From NCBI RefSeq assembly GCF_036373705.1, contig NC_089866.1, positions 4,597,001-4,661,000 on the forward strand: 64,000 nucleotides of DNA, written 5' to 3'. This DNA comes from Amia ocellicauda. Its lineage: Eukaryota; Chordata; Actinopteri; Amiiformes; Amiidae. How positions within the stretch are numbered: the first letter of the stretch is position 1; each line of letters opens with the position of its first letter. Positions 12,601-23,704 of the stretch are shown here, one piece after another. Made by a program: the position numbers and the translations under genes. Below the pieces are notes generated by a model. It did no database searches, was not told the origin of the DNA, and saw nothing but the letters and a program-made list of their open reading frames with translations.

Positions 12601-15600
12601 CGTTCACTGACCCTCTCTCCACCCCCGTGGCTGTGTTCGCCTCGACCCCTGAGTGTCATGTTCTCCCTCGCGCAGGTATAAGGATGCCCTGGTGTTGCTG
12701 CTGAGGGAGGTGCTGAACCGGATCCAGTTCCGCTACAACCAGGCCCAGCTGGAGGAGCTGGACGATGAGACGCTGGACGATGATGTAAGATTCCTCTGCT
12801 GGCCAGACCTGCGTTAGGCCGAGCCTTTTGCGGAAGGCAGTGTGACGCACCACACAGACGCTGCACGATTCACTTTGACGCACCCCACACCTGGCACAGT
12901 GTAGCAAGAGCTAAAACAGGCTTTATGCGTGATTGGTACAACAATCTCACACATTTTCTTACTGGTGATCGTCTAGTGTTGCGATCCTGAACTCTCTCTC
13001 TCGCTCTCTCTAGCAACAAACGGAATGGCAGCGCTACCTGCGGCAGAGTCTGGAGGTGGTGGCCAAGGTGATGGAGCTCCTCCCCTCCCACGCTTTCTCC
13101 ACGCTGGTAAGTCTGCCCACCTGTGTGGCAGGGGGTCTGTCTGTACACGGGCCGATACGGTTGTCCGTCAAAAGCAACCAGCTGAACGTGTTCACGGCTC
13201 CTCTGCCTTCATCCTGAAAGCCGGGCCTAGCGGCGCTCGTTGACCGGCTTGGTAAAGTGTATCGCTTGTTACGGGGCCGAGGATTGATTGCTGCGTCTTA
13301 CGCTCTCTCTCCTCGCAGTTCCCCGTCCTGCAGGACAATCTTGATGTCTACCTGGGGCTGCAGCAGTTCATAGTCACCACAGGCACAGGTGAGGACGCGC
13401 CCCCCCCCCCCCCCGCCGTAGTGTGTTCCCGGTGACCGTGTGGAGCCAGAGACAATCTTCTAGGCACCGCCGCCTGTGTGACGCGTCTGTGCATTCGTCT
13501 CCTCCCCCCCGCAGGTCGGAGGCTGAACATCACAGCAGAGAATGACTGCCGGCGGCTGCACTGCGCACTGCGGGACCTGAGCTCGCTGCTGCAGGCCGTG
13601 GGGCGGCTGGCCGAGTACTTCATCGGGGACGTCTTCGCCGCCCGCTTTAACGACGCGCTCACTGTGGTGGAGAGGTGAGAGCCGCCTCTCTGGGTCACCT
13701 TTCGTGTGCCATGCCGCGGTACCGTTTCCCGTGGGCTCAGTGTTCATCTGCAGGAGGGCAGTGGTGGCCATGTATGTGTTGGTCTAAACTGGAGTATGTT
13801 GGAGTATTGCTTCGGTTTATATACATTTTTCACCCATAACTGAAAATGGGGACAGGAAACGGTCACATCTGTTATCCTGCTTATACGATGGGTTTAAATC
13901 TGAAAATGATGTTCTTGTACATGTCTTTTAAATTACTTTTAGCCTAGTTAGAGATCTAAAACTTGTTTTCTTTATTGATTTCCGAGTTCTCCCCAGGCAT
14001 TTTAATAATACTATTATCCTATTTGCTGCATCACACAGTCAGAATCGGATTAACCTTCCCTTCCTGTGGGTCACAGTGCACTATTATTAGCTGGGAACCC
14101 TCTGTTCTCGGGAGTTAGTTTAATGTTAGCAGTGTATAAACTGAGCTGCAAATAAGCCACACGAGAGGGTAACTTCTCCTTCCCATAGAGAGCCCTTTAT
14201 GTCCCCCAGTCAGTTGAATTACTCAGATTTGATTACCGAAGGAACTCCAGGGCACGGTGGCCATGTGACGCTTGAGTTCGGCTCCGAGGTTTGCGTGTGT
14301 TTTTTTTATTTTATTTTTTTCCTCGTTTCATTTCAGCTTGTCTCTTTGCTCCCTCCCTCTCTTCCTGTCTGCAGGCTAGTGGAGGTGACCTGCTATGGCT
14401 CCCAGATCAGCCTGTACGATCTGGAGACCGCGGTGCCGTCCGTGCTGAAGCCGGACCTCATCGATGTGTGAGTATCCAGCCACTTTAAATCTGCGTTCCG
14501 GGGTGAGCGTGTCTCCCTCGACCTCGTCTGACGCCTCCAGTAACTTTTAGTGACTCGGGGTGATTAAAGTGTACTATTGCAGCCTCTTCCAGAAGAATTT
14601 GAATTGTGGAGATGTTACACAACACCACCAGATATCTTGTTGCTAATTTCACAAGGGCACTTAAGTTTATAGCACCAACGTCTGGATAGGTTTGTTAAGG
14701 CACTGTAAACGATCGACAGCCAGCCTTCCTTGCCACCTTTCAGTTTACAGCGTCCTGGACTGGGCGGGGGGCCAAAATGCGTTTAAATCTCGTCTCCCCC
14801 CGTGTCTTCCCAGGCACGCTCAGTCGCTGGCCGCCCTGCAGGCCTACTCGCACTGGCTGGCTCAGTTCTACAGCGAGGTGCACCGGCAGAACCAGACGCG
14901 CTTCGTCACCCTCATCACCTCCGCCATGGACGCCACCGCGCCCCTCATCAGCGCCAAGGTGAGCGTCCGCGCCCTCAAGGGCCGGGAGAGGGCAGGCGAG
15001 CTCGGAGCGAGAGCCCTGATCACTGCCGTTTTAATCTTGTTCAGGTACCCGAGAAGCTGCTCCTGTCGGCGTGCCACCTGATGGTGTCGATCGCCACCAC
15101 GGTGCGGCCCGTGTTCCTGGTGACGGTGCCGGCCGTGCAGAACGTCTTCAATCTGATCACAGACAGCTCTGCGCGGCGGCTCCCCCCTGAGGTCGGCCCA
15201 CCCCCCCACTGCATCAAACACACGGCACTGCTTTAGAGTTTAAGACGCTTACTGCTTTAATTTGCTTTGATTTTCTGGGGGGGGTTAGAAAAAGCCAAAC
15301 TCCTGCTTTTCATTAAACGGTCATTTGAAACTCATTCACTTAAACTTGTTTCCTAGTGGGGGAGATCTCTGCTCTCCCTATGAAAGCCCTCCCTTTGTCA
15401 GAGAGTGGTATCTGATCGAATTTAGACGGTCGTCAACGGGTTATTTACGGTCCCTGGCGGAGATTGCGAACGAGATTGGCTCGGCTTCCCCGTTGACATG
15501 CGTTTGTGTGTGTTCCTGCCCTCAGGCTCAGGTGCTGGTGTGCCGGGCGCTGTCCAACATGCTGCTGCTGCCCTGGCCGAACCTCCCCGAGAGCGAGCAG

Positions 15601-18600
15601 CAGTGGCACACGCGCTCCACCAACCATGGCAACCTCCTGGCGGCCCTCACGCGCCACTACCGCCAGCTAAGGGGCAGCGCCAACCTGCAGCAGCAGCAGC
15701 GCCGCCTGGGCCCGGAAGACAGTGAGTGTCCTCGCCCGCAGTTCTTTCTCGCCGGCGGCTCCCGGGGCCGTCCGAGTGAGCGATTTTGTCTGACCGTGGC
15801 GCCTCTCTCTGTGGCAGTGAAAGCGGTGCTGCACCAGACGCTGCGCATCCTGTGGGACATCGTGGACAGCATCTCGGGGGAGTCCACCAAGGCCCGGCAG
15901 GTGTGCTACCAGTCCCTGCAGGAGTCCGTGCAGGTCTCCCTGGCCCTCTTCCCCGTCTTCATCCACCAGCCAGGTACTGGACATGGCTCGGTTTTCACGC
16001 CTGCCTGGTCTTTCACTCTTTACTTTTGCAACACTTTACTTCTGTGACACTGAGTGAGTTGTGTGTTCAATAATGATGTAAATAGTCTTAGAATTCTTCA
16101 ATTTGAACCATATCTTGATTAAATAGTTCCCAGCCTACCTATTGGTTCAGGATTATTGATCTAGGATCCTATAGTAAATCTGTCAATATGAGAGGGGTTT
16201 TAATTATTTAAGATAACGTTTTCTGATATCTGACCTTGGATTAAATGTTCTTCTTTGAAATGACAGAGCCACTGAACTAATCGTAATATTATGATTCGCC
16301 TTGATTGTCACCAAGCTCTGATTGTGTTTCTCCTCCTCTCCGATGGCGTCGCTCCCCAGATGTGACGGACGAGATGCTGACTTTCTTCCTCACCCTGTTC
16401 CAAGGCTTGAGGGTACAGATGGGAGTCCCTTTCACAGAGCAGATCATCCAGACTTTCCTGAACATGTTCACCAGGTAGCGTCCATTTCTGTGAGGAGAGC
16501 TTGCGATATTACACTATTTTGATGTGGTTGAATGCACTTTGGGGTGGAAAATTGAGCCAAATCAATGAAGGCCGTTTCCATTCAGCCTGGAAGCAGAGGT
16601 ATACGTATTTGGATTCCGTCTGAATTTTGGAAATGTACTGTATTTGTCTTTTTGTGTGACTTGAAGGGGTGGATGTGACTTGTCCCTGTTCCCAAACATC
16701 TTTGATCTCCAAAACACGTCAGAATTCCTCAGAGAGCTTAAACCGGCCACAAAGACACACTCTCGATCGTGGCCAAGTGCGTCCGTGTCCGATTGCGTCT
16801 CTGAGCGCTGTGTAGGTCTGCCGCTCCGTTCGCGCACATGTGTGGGCATACGATCTGTGTGGACTTCCTCCCGGGAGCGCTTTTATTCTCTGCTTGTGAA
16901 TCATCGTGCGTGCGCGTGGGAGAGCGCTTCGGCATTTGTTCGTTTAAGTGGAGCTTATTTTCATTTGCCTTTGAAATAGCTCCACCGCGTTTGCGCCAAG
17001 TCAGCATCTGAAATAAACGCTACACCCACCCTGTTTATGTTTGGCCTGTTTGGGGTGAATGGGAAGGCATTCTTGTAGTTCATTGCAGTTCATTATTGTA
17101 TTGTGTAAGCACAAGGGTTTAGGGTTGGGACGGTTTCCCGGGGTGCAGAGAGCCTGACTGTGTGTGTGTCCTGTCCTGTCCTGTGCCGCACAGGGAGCAG
17201 CTGGCGGAGAGTATCCTGCAGGAGGGCAGTGCCGGGTGCAGGGTGGTGGAGAAGTTCCTGAAGATCCTGCAGGTGGTGGTGCAGGAACCGGGCCAGGCCT
17301 TCAAGCCCTTCCTGCCCAGCATCATCTCACTCTGCATGGAGCAGGTCTACCCCATCGTGGCCGAGGTGAGACGGACCTCGGGGCCGGGTTTTGGCGAGGG
17401 TGGAAGTGGGTGCAGTTCAGCACGGGAGACTCAGACCAGGAAGTGCCAGGCAGGGCTCTCTGGGGTTTTGTTTTGTCATGGGGCTGTGATCCTGGTTGGG
17501 TAGGTTCAGACTCCTCACCCTCGTCTCTGTGTCTGTCCAGCGCTCCTCTCCGGACGTGAAGGCGGAGCTATTCGAGCTGCTGTACCAGGTGTTGCACCAC
17601 AACTGGAGGTACTTCTTCAAGTCATCTGTGCTGGCCAGTGTCCAGAGGGGAGTGTCGGAGGAGCCCATGGAGAACGAGGCCCAGTTCATCGCCACCATGC
17701 AGGTCAGGAGCCGCTGTTTGACCTCTGTCCTGTCCCGCCCCTCTTTGAACGGGCAACTGTGTAATCTCTCATCGCAGGGTGCTTACATCCTCTGCTTCTG
17801 TTTTTATTTATTCTTCCGCTCTTAAACCTTTAACTCAATCACATTTACATTAATTTGGTTCATGTTTTGGATAATCATCTACCACTTGCACTCCTATCGA
17901 AACAGGCCGTACAGATTATGTTCTTGAGCAAAAGGTTTTGTCTGCTCGCTCTCTGTGTTATAAAGTGTGCCTGGGGCTGCTGTAGCTTGTCAATAAGGAC
18001 TTCAGAAGAAAAATAATACTTCCCACAGCCAGTTGGGAATGAATTGTCAGTCGTGGCACATCATCGGGCTGTATGGCACGGGCATGCGTCGGACAAGGCC
18101 GTCCCCTCACTGCTCACTGCATTGGTCTCTGTGTTCCCCAGGCGTTCGGCCAGTCGTTCCTGCAGCCGGACATCCACATCTTCAAGCAGAACCTGTCGTA
18201 CCTGGAGGCCCTGAACAGCAAGCACAAGCTCTACCACAAGGTGAGTGTGGAGGAGGGGAACTTGTACACTACATGAAGATAATTTTTGAGTGAATGACCT
18301 TGCAACCTCAATGGCTACAGAAGCTGCTGGCCTGTCTCCCTGTCCCTCTGACGGCCTGCCTGTGTGCTTTTCCCCCGCAGAAGCTCTTCCGCACCACCAT
18401 GCTGTTCCACTTTATCAACGTGCTGCTGCAGGTGCTGGTGCACAAGAGCCACGACCTGCTGCAGGACGAGATCGCCCTGGCCGTCTACAACATGGCCTCC
18501 GTGGACTTCGACAGCTTCTACTCCGCCTTCCTGCCCGAGTTCCTCAACAGCTGCCAGGGGGTGGACGCCAACCAGCGCACCGTGCTGGGCCGCAACTTCA

Positions 18601-19024
18601 AGATGGAGCGGGTAGGTGCAGCTGTAGTACCCTGCTTACTTTGTGTAACAAAATCTAGATCATGAGAGCTTTGGTCAGGTTTCATTTCTCTTTTATATAT
18701 ATATTATTTATTTATTAGCGGACACCCTTATTCATTATATATACACGTCTTAGTCCCAGTCTCTGTCTCTGTCTCTCTTAGTCTGTCTCTCTCTGTGCGT
18801 TTCTCTCAAGAATTGTTGAAAGCATCTTGGTTTAAACCGCACCAGCACGTCCAGTCCTTGTGAAGCGCATGTGTGTGACCGCAGTTGTGTACTGACGCTG
18901 TTCTGTCCCTCGCTCCCCGCAGGACCTGCCCTCCTTCACTCAGAGCGTGCACAGGCTGGTGAATGACCTGCGCTACTACCGGCTGTGTAACGGCAGCCTG
19001 CCTCCCGGGACCGTGAAACTATAG
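3604..19024 (+). CDS. XPO6: Exportin-6, 23 coding exons, start codon outside window
   Basis: XPO6 is a RanGTP-dependent exportin of the importin-beta/HEAT-repeat family that carries actin-profilin out of the nucleus. Exons: 3604-3694, 3879-3991, 5418-5615, 6257-6416, 6756-6833, 7176-7656, 10147-10273, 11141-11250, 12676-12784, 13014-13106, 13319-13388, 13515-13674, 14375-14467, 14814-14958, 15045-15191, 15526-15721, 15818-15973, 16360-16474, 17194-17365, 17541-17702, 18142-18240, 18381-18611, 18923-19024 (stop TAG). They total 3408 nt, divisible by three, giving 1135 residues plus the missing Met; human is about 1125. The match runs end to end, from ASEEASLRALESLMTEFF to a C-terminus ending LPPGTVKL. 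All introns are GT-AG; the shortest is 86 bp. Differences from human include a Gly/Pro-rich loop near residues 286-313 and four Gln at 781-784. The gene is probably functional. Confidence 0.97.
6989..7016. repeat. (GTTT)n microsatellite in an XPO6 intron
   Basis: About six to seven GTTT units lie in the intron between the exons ending at 6833 and starting at 7176. It is a simple repeat with no sign of function. Confidence 0.85.
13396..13416. repeat. Poly-C tract beside an XPO6 splice donor
   Basis: A run of about 16 C begins roughly 10 bases after the donor of the exon ending at 13388, in an intron of only 126 bp. The next acceptor is also preceded by a C run. The length may be polymorphic or prone to sequencing error. 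Confidence 0.7.
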
Positions 19025-19700
19025 CAGCCGGCGCCGCCACCCGGACTCTGTCCCACCTCCGGCCCACTGCACGCTCCAGGACCGGCTGCTGCGCACGGGG
19101 GCTGCCGAGAGGCCAGCGTGGGGGTCACCTGCACCTTGACGTCCACACATTTCAGTGGATTTTACCCCGTTTCAGCTTCAGTGTTTTTTAATTAGGAATC
19201 TCCCGTGCGTTTGTGGATGCCAACGATCATGAGGCCAAAAGGCAAGCGGTGGAGCAGGACTATGTACGGCCCCCTGTGTCATTCCTGTGCTCCCGTGGGC
19301 GCCGCGGGGGCTGCCTGTGTTTCAGCACTTTTCTGGACTTCTTAGGGTTGTTTATTTTAAAAAGTTTTCAGTTGTCGTCGTTTTATTTGCCTTCTCAGTT
19401 CTTCATCTCCAAAGGAGACTCGCATCTGCATTTTTAGTTCATATCATTCCAGTCTGATACTGAAGAACCACGCCTGAGGAATAAAGTGCTTTTGGTAACA
19501 GACTCGTCGGACGGACAGAAACGGATTGTTTTTTGTTTTTGTTTTTCGTCTTTATTTTTATTTTTTTATTCGTTATTGTCGTCATGATTGGTATTATGAT
19601 TGTCATTTTGGACTTGGCCATTGTCTTTGAATGTCTCTTTTAACCTGCTCTGTTTGTACAGTTCACCTTTCTTACATTGAGGACATTTATTAAAATGGAA
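19025..19700 (+). other. XPO6: XPO6 3' UTR with poly(A) signals
   Basis: This non-coding stretch follows the XPO6 stop codon. A canonical AATAAA lies at 19480-19485 and a weaker ATTAAA at 19689-19694. Either could end the transcript; the true cleavage site cannot be seen from sequence alone. Confidence 0.7.
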
Positions 19701-20280
19701 ATGTTTTGTTTAAATGTGGAAACCTTGAACTGCAGCTCTGGTATTTATTTTGATGTTTGGGACGGATCATCTTTTCACGCCTAACTTGGCACGATGCATT
19801 TGAGACGAGGTTATTGGCTCTCAGAGGTTGAAAGGCACAACAAAGAAACGAGAATAATTATTAATAATTGTTTGTCCAAAAGTGTGTTGCATCCATAGGT
19901 TACGTTCCCCATTTTAAAGGCAAACTGCAGCCTAAACCCCAACCCTGTCCAAAACCCAGTGTCAAGCCAGGCCCATACAGTCCTATACCAGATTCAGTTC
20001 AATCAGTAATAAAGCAATCGCAACATTAATAAAACCTATATATTGCAGTTGATTCACCTGACACCCCTATAATATTCAGTATCTTTTTTCTGAGCTGAAA
20101 GTGTGTAATGTGGTGGCACAAGATCTGATGTGGCGAGACTAAGGCTTGAGACCCGGCTACATTATTTTAACCGTTTTAACCAAAGCTTCTGTCTAGGAGT
20201 TGCTGCCTTTTATCATTTGTCATTGAATTTTCTACATGGGCTGTTTTTAATGTGTTTATATTATATATATATATATATAC
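19701..20280. other. Intergenic, XPO6 to transposon
   Basis: I see no gene here. The stretch is AT-rich and ends in a TA-dinucleotide run at about 20260-20279 that abuts the transposon. Confidence 0.6.
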
Positions 20281-20310
20281 ACACTCACCTAAAGGATTAT
20301 TAGGAACACC
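20281..20310 (+). repeat. Left terminal inverted repeat of the transposon
   Basis: This 30-bp sequence is the exact reverse complement of 21474-21503. It lies 3 bases beyond the transposase stop codon. Confidence 0.97.
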
Positions 20311-20313
20311 ATA

Positions 20314-21354
20314 CTAATACTGTGTTTGACCCCCTTTCGCCTTCAGAACTGCCTTAATTCTACGTGGCATTGATTCAACAAGGTGCTGAAAGCATTCTTT
20401 AGAAATGTTGGCCCATATTGATAGGATAGCATCTTGCAGTTGATGGAGATTTGTGGGATGCACATCCAGGGCACAAAGCTCCCGTTCCACCACATCCCAA
20501 AGATGCTCTATTGGGTTGAGATCTGGTGACTGTGGGGGCCAGTTTAGTACAGTGAACTCATTGTCATGTTCAAGAAACCAATTTGAAATGATTGGACCTT
20601 TGTGACATGGTGCATTATCCTGCTGGAAGTAGCCATCAGAGGATGGGTACATGGTGGTCATAAAGGGATGGACATGGTCAGAAACAATGCTCAGGTAGGC
20701 CGTGGCATTTAAACGATGCCCAGTTGGCACTAAGGGGCCTAAAGTGTGCCAAGAAAACATCCCCCACACCATTACACCACCACCACCAGCCTGCACAGTG
20801 GTAACAAGGCATGATGGATCCATGATCTCATTCTGTTTACGCCAAATTCTGACTCTACCATCTGAATGTCTCAACAGAAATCGAGACTCATCAGACCAGG
20901 CAACATTTTTCCAGTCTTCAACTGTCCAATTTTGGTGAGCTTGTGCAAATTGTAGCCTCTTTTTCCTATTTGTAGTGGAGATGAGTGGTACCCGGTGGGG
21001 TCTTCTGCTGTTGTAGCCCATCCGCCTCAAGGTTGTACGTGTTGTGGCTTCACAAATGCTTTGCTGCATACCTCGGTTGTAACGAGTGGTTATTTCAGTC
21101 AAAGTTGCTCTTCTATCAGCTTGAATCAGTCGGCCCATTCTCCTCTGACCTCTAGCATCAACAAGGCATTTTCGCCCACAGGACTGCCGCATACTGGATG
21201 TTTTTCCCTTTTCACACCATTCTTTGTAAACCCTAGAAATGGTTGTGCGTGAAAATCCCAGTAACTGAGCAGATTGTGAAATACTCAGACCGGCCCATCT
21301 GGCACCAACAACCATGCCACGCTCAAAATTGCTTAAATCACATTTCTTTCCCAT
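20314..21354 (-). CDS. Tc1/mariner transposase, 346 aa
   Basis: This cut-and-paste transposase should bind the terminal repeats and move the element to TA sites. The frame is open from ATG (complement of 21352-21354) to TAG (complement of 20314-20316). The N-terminus (about residues 1-110) reads as paired helix-turn-helix DNA-binding domains, with SISQSAQLLGFSRTTISRVY in the first. The catalytic triad is visible: Asp in AWSDESRF, Asp in FQQDNAPCH and Glu in NPIEHLWD. The spacing between the second Asp and the Glu is 36 residues. Length is normal for the family. I see no frameshift or internal stop, so it may be active. It is an inserted gene unrelated to its neighbours. Confidence 0.95.
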   Translation of the reverse strand: MGKKCDLSNFERGMVVGARWAGLSISQSAQLLGFSRTTISRVYKEWCEKGKTSSMRQSCGRKCLVDARGQRRMGRLIQADRRATLTEITTRYNRGMQQSICEATTRTTLRRMGYNSRRPHRVPLISTTNRKKRLQFAQAHQNWTVEDWKNVAWSDESRFLLRHSDGRVRIWRKQNEIMDPSCLVTTVQAGGGGVMVWGMFSWHTLGPLVPTGHRLNATAYLSIVSDHVHPFMTTMYPSSDGYFQQDNAPCHKGPIISNWFLEHDNEFTVLNWPPQSPDLNPIEHLWDVVERELCALDVHPTNLHQLQDAILSIWANISKECFQHLVESMPRRIKAVLKAKGGQTQY

Positions 21355-21473
21355 TCAGACATTCAGTTTGGAGTTCAGGAGATTGTCTTGACTAGGACCA
21401 CACCCCTAAATGCATTGAAGCAACTGCCATGTGATTGGTTGGTTAGATAATTGCATTAATGAGAAATTGAACA

Positions 21474-21503
21474 GGTGTTCCTAATAATCCTTTAGGTGAG
21501 TGT
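21474..21503 (-). repeat. Right terminal inverted repeat of the transposon
   Basis: Exact reverse complement of 20281-20310, followed by TATATATATATA. Confidence 0.97.
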
Positions 21504-23349
21504 ATATATATATAATAGAAAATACTTTGTGATCATTACAGTAAAGAACCAATGCTTGCATACAGGAAGACGAGCCGTGACCATTTCCACTCTTAAAAAC
21601 TGCTGTAGCTCGTCGTGCTGTTGTTTTTATTATCAGTCCCATGGTTTTCAATGAGTGCTGGAAGGAGAGAAGGGTAATTTAAAACCCATCTGACACCTGG
21701 GCTTACTGGCAACCATGCCTACCTTTAGTTACGTATTATTCGATGTGCTTCCAGTGGGATCTACATTTTAATATCACGACAGTATAATCAAGGGCAGTGT
21801 GGCAGACCTAAATATACATGTGTATTTAAATGTATTTCTAAGCATATAAAAAGCTAATTTCCTTTTCCTACATGCCTGGGGTACATTGAGTTCTCGTGTG
21901 CATCATGTTTTCCGGAGATATCCTTTTTCATCTGGAACTTGTCTACATTTTCCATGCAACTAAAAGAAACGGCTCTGTACGCCGGTCGGCTGCGATGCCT
22001 GCCATTTGAGCCTCCCAGCTGGGGACGTCTAGGCCTCAGTTGTGTGGGTCCCAAAGAAAGAGACCGTTGGATGAATTGTAATCCTATTACCTAGTTAATA
22101 TGTGAGGGTCCATATTGCAAGACTCTCTGTGTCATCTGACTCAGCTCCTCAGTCTTGCAAAGGGGGACGTGACCCAACTTGATAAGGGGCTTACATTCCA
22201 GGCTGCACTTTCCTTTTTCTTTGTTAATCTTAGTGGCCAAATGCTATGCACTCTGAGGGCACAGGGAAGGGCAGAGGATTTGACTTGCAACATGGCATGT
22301 TTGCTGAGCCATCGTGGAGCGAGGCCAGGGGGCGACATCTGGGTATAGCTGTTCTTTGGGGCACGTGTTGCCTGCATGACAAGTGAACTACTTTTGCAGT
22401 GAGATCAAGAGCAATCAGTATTGCGTTGGGATACTCATGCAGCTGAAGTGGAAACAGCTTTATAATAGTTTTCCAACTCTAAACCAGTAATGTGGAAAGG
22501 ACGGCCATTTAAGGAAACTAGGTAACCGTGCATTGGAGTCATATAAATAGTTATCTTGCCTGGATACAGAAACTTAGCTCACTTGTAAGCAGCTCCTCTT
22601 ATAATGTAGAAACGGAAGCATCCCACTCACCTGGTGGATAACTATTAAAATGTGGTCTTCTAACAATAACAACATTGGCAGTGTTTCTGGCCTAGTTGGG
22701 GGGCGAATCTGTGCCGACGCGACTCCCACCAATCACCTGGAGTATGTACCTCCCGCCACACAAAAGAGTCAACAAGGGCAGCGAGTTTGAGCAGAACAGA
22801 GGTGAGGTGGAGAAAGTTCAAGGACAGGAGCTATTCCATAACCACAGCGGAGGTCTCCTAATGGCTGGGCGCAGGCTGGTGGAGGTGTCCGCCCCTCGCT
22901 GTGCGCACACGGAGCAGACAAACACGGCTCTGGTCAACAAACTGACGGGCTGCCGTGTCAATGACCACGCTGGGGGAACACAGTCACTGTACCCTTACCC
23001 TCTCACAGTGGACTTGGATGGGGGGAGGTTGTCACAATTGTGTGACCATCAGTCCTTTGCTGGCATTAGTGCAAAGCCTGTTAAAGGTGGGTAAACATGA
23101 ACCAGTCTGGGGGGTGCAAGAACCGTTATTAAAAAAACACATTGACATCTCTATTCTCTACCCATGCAGTGAAGCTCCCCCTGGTTGGCAGTGACTTTGC
23201 ATTGCGCATAATTATTTGCATGACAAAAGGTTAATTTCTAATGCAACCTGTGTTCTGTAGCGTTTGTTTTAGTTCCCTTTTTAAACAAAGTTCAGTCAAA
23301 GTGGGATGACTGGGTCTCCGCTGTGTGATTGACTTCCTCACGCTGCTGC
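21504..23349. other. Intergenic, transposon to NME4 promoter
   Basis: I see no supported gene. A 132-codon open frame at 22696-23094 starts with TTG, shows no family resemblance and is probably chance. Confidence 0.55.
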
Positions 23350-23400
23350 TCCACCAATGGGATGGCTGAGATGGTGCAGATCTGCGCAGAACTGCGCAAA
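23350..23400 (+). promoter_or_regulatory. NME4: NME4 upstream element, CCAAT plus TGCGCA sites
   Basis: About 300-350 bases before the NME4 ATG lies CCAATGGGAT, followed by the palindrome GCAGATCTGC and two TGCGCA sites (NRF1-like half-sites). The same arrangement recurs upstream of the DECR2 coding start at 30750-30800, with 40 of 51 bases identical and no gap. The factor names are motif resemblance only. Confidence 0.55.
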
Positions 23401-23704
23401 CTCCACCTACGTGTCCAGCGGAGAGCAGGGCCGTGTGGCGCTCGGTGACTACAGGGTTAATAAACTGACCCACCCCCACAAAAAGCGCCTCTCTGCCTCA
23501 GGAGGTGGAGCCGCTGTCGACGGCAGGCGTCCCGTTTAAATGAAATCTGGGGACGGGGCTGGAGCTGCACTTTTTCCTGTTTCTCTGCGCCGACAGCGGC
23601 CGGGGGCGACTGTGCAGCCGCGACACAGCGCCGTCCGCCCGGGGGACTCGGCACGGGTTTAGCGGGTATTCAAGTTTTAGTAGCTTTTTGAATTGGACTC
23701 GAGC

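Larger units (their letters stand above)
20281..21503 (-). mobile_element. Intact Tc1/mariner transposon, DD36E (Incomer-like)
   Basis: The element is bounded by perfect 30-bp terminal inverted repeats at 20281-20310 and 21474-21503; the left one begins ACACTCACCTAAAGG. Between them lies one uninterrupted transposase frame. Both ends run into TA dinucleotides, which fits TA target choice, but the flanking microsatellite hides the exact target-site duplication. Perfect repeats and an unbroken frame suggest a recent insertion. The catalytic spacing points to the DD36E (Incomer) group rather than classic DD34E Tc1; that assignment rests on my count and memory of the family. Confidence 0.93.

Noticed and set aside
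18700..18735. Short match to a fish SINE-like tail (TTTATTAGCGGACACCCTTAT)
   Set aside because: Only about 30 bp, in AT-rich sequence; too short to call an element.
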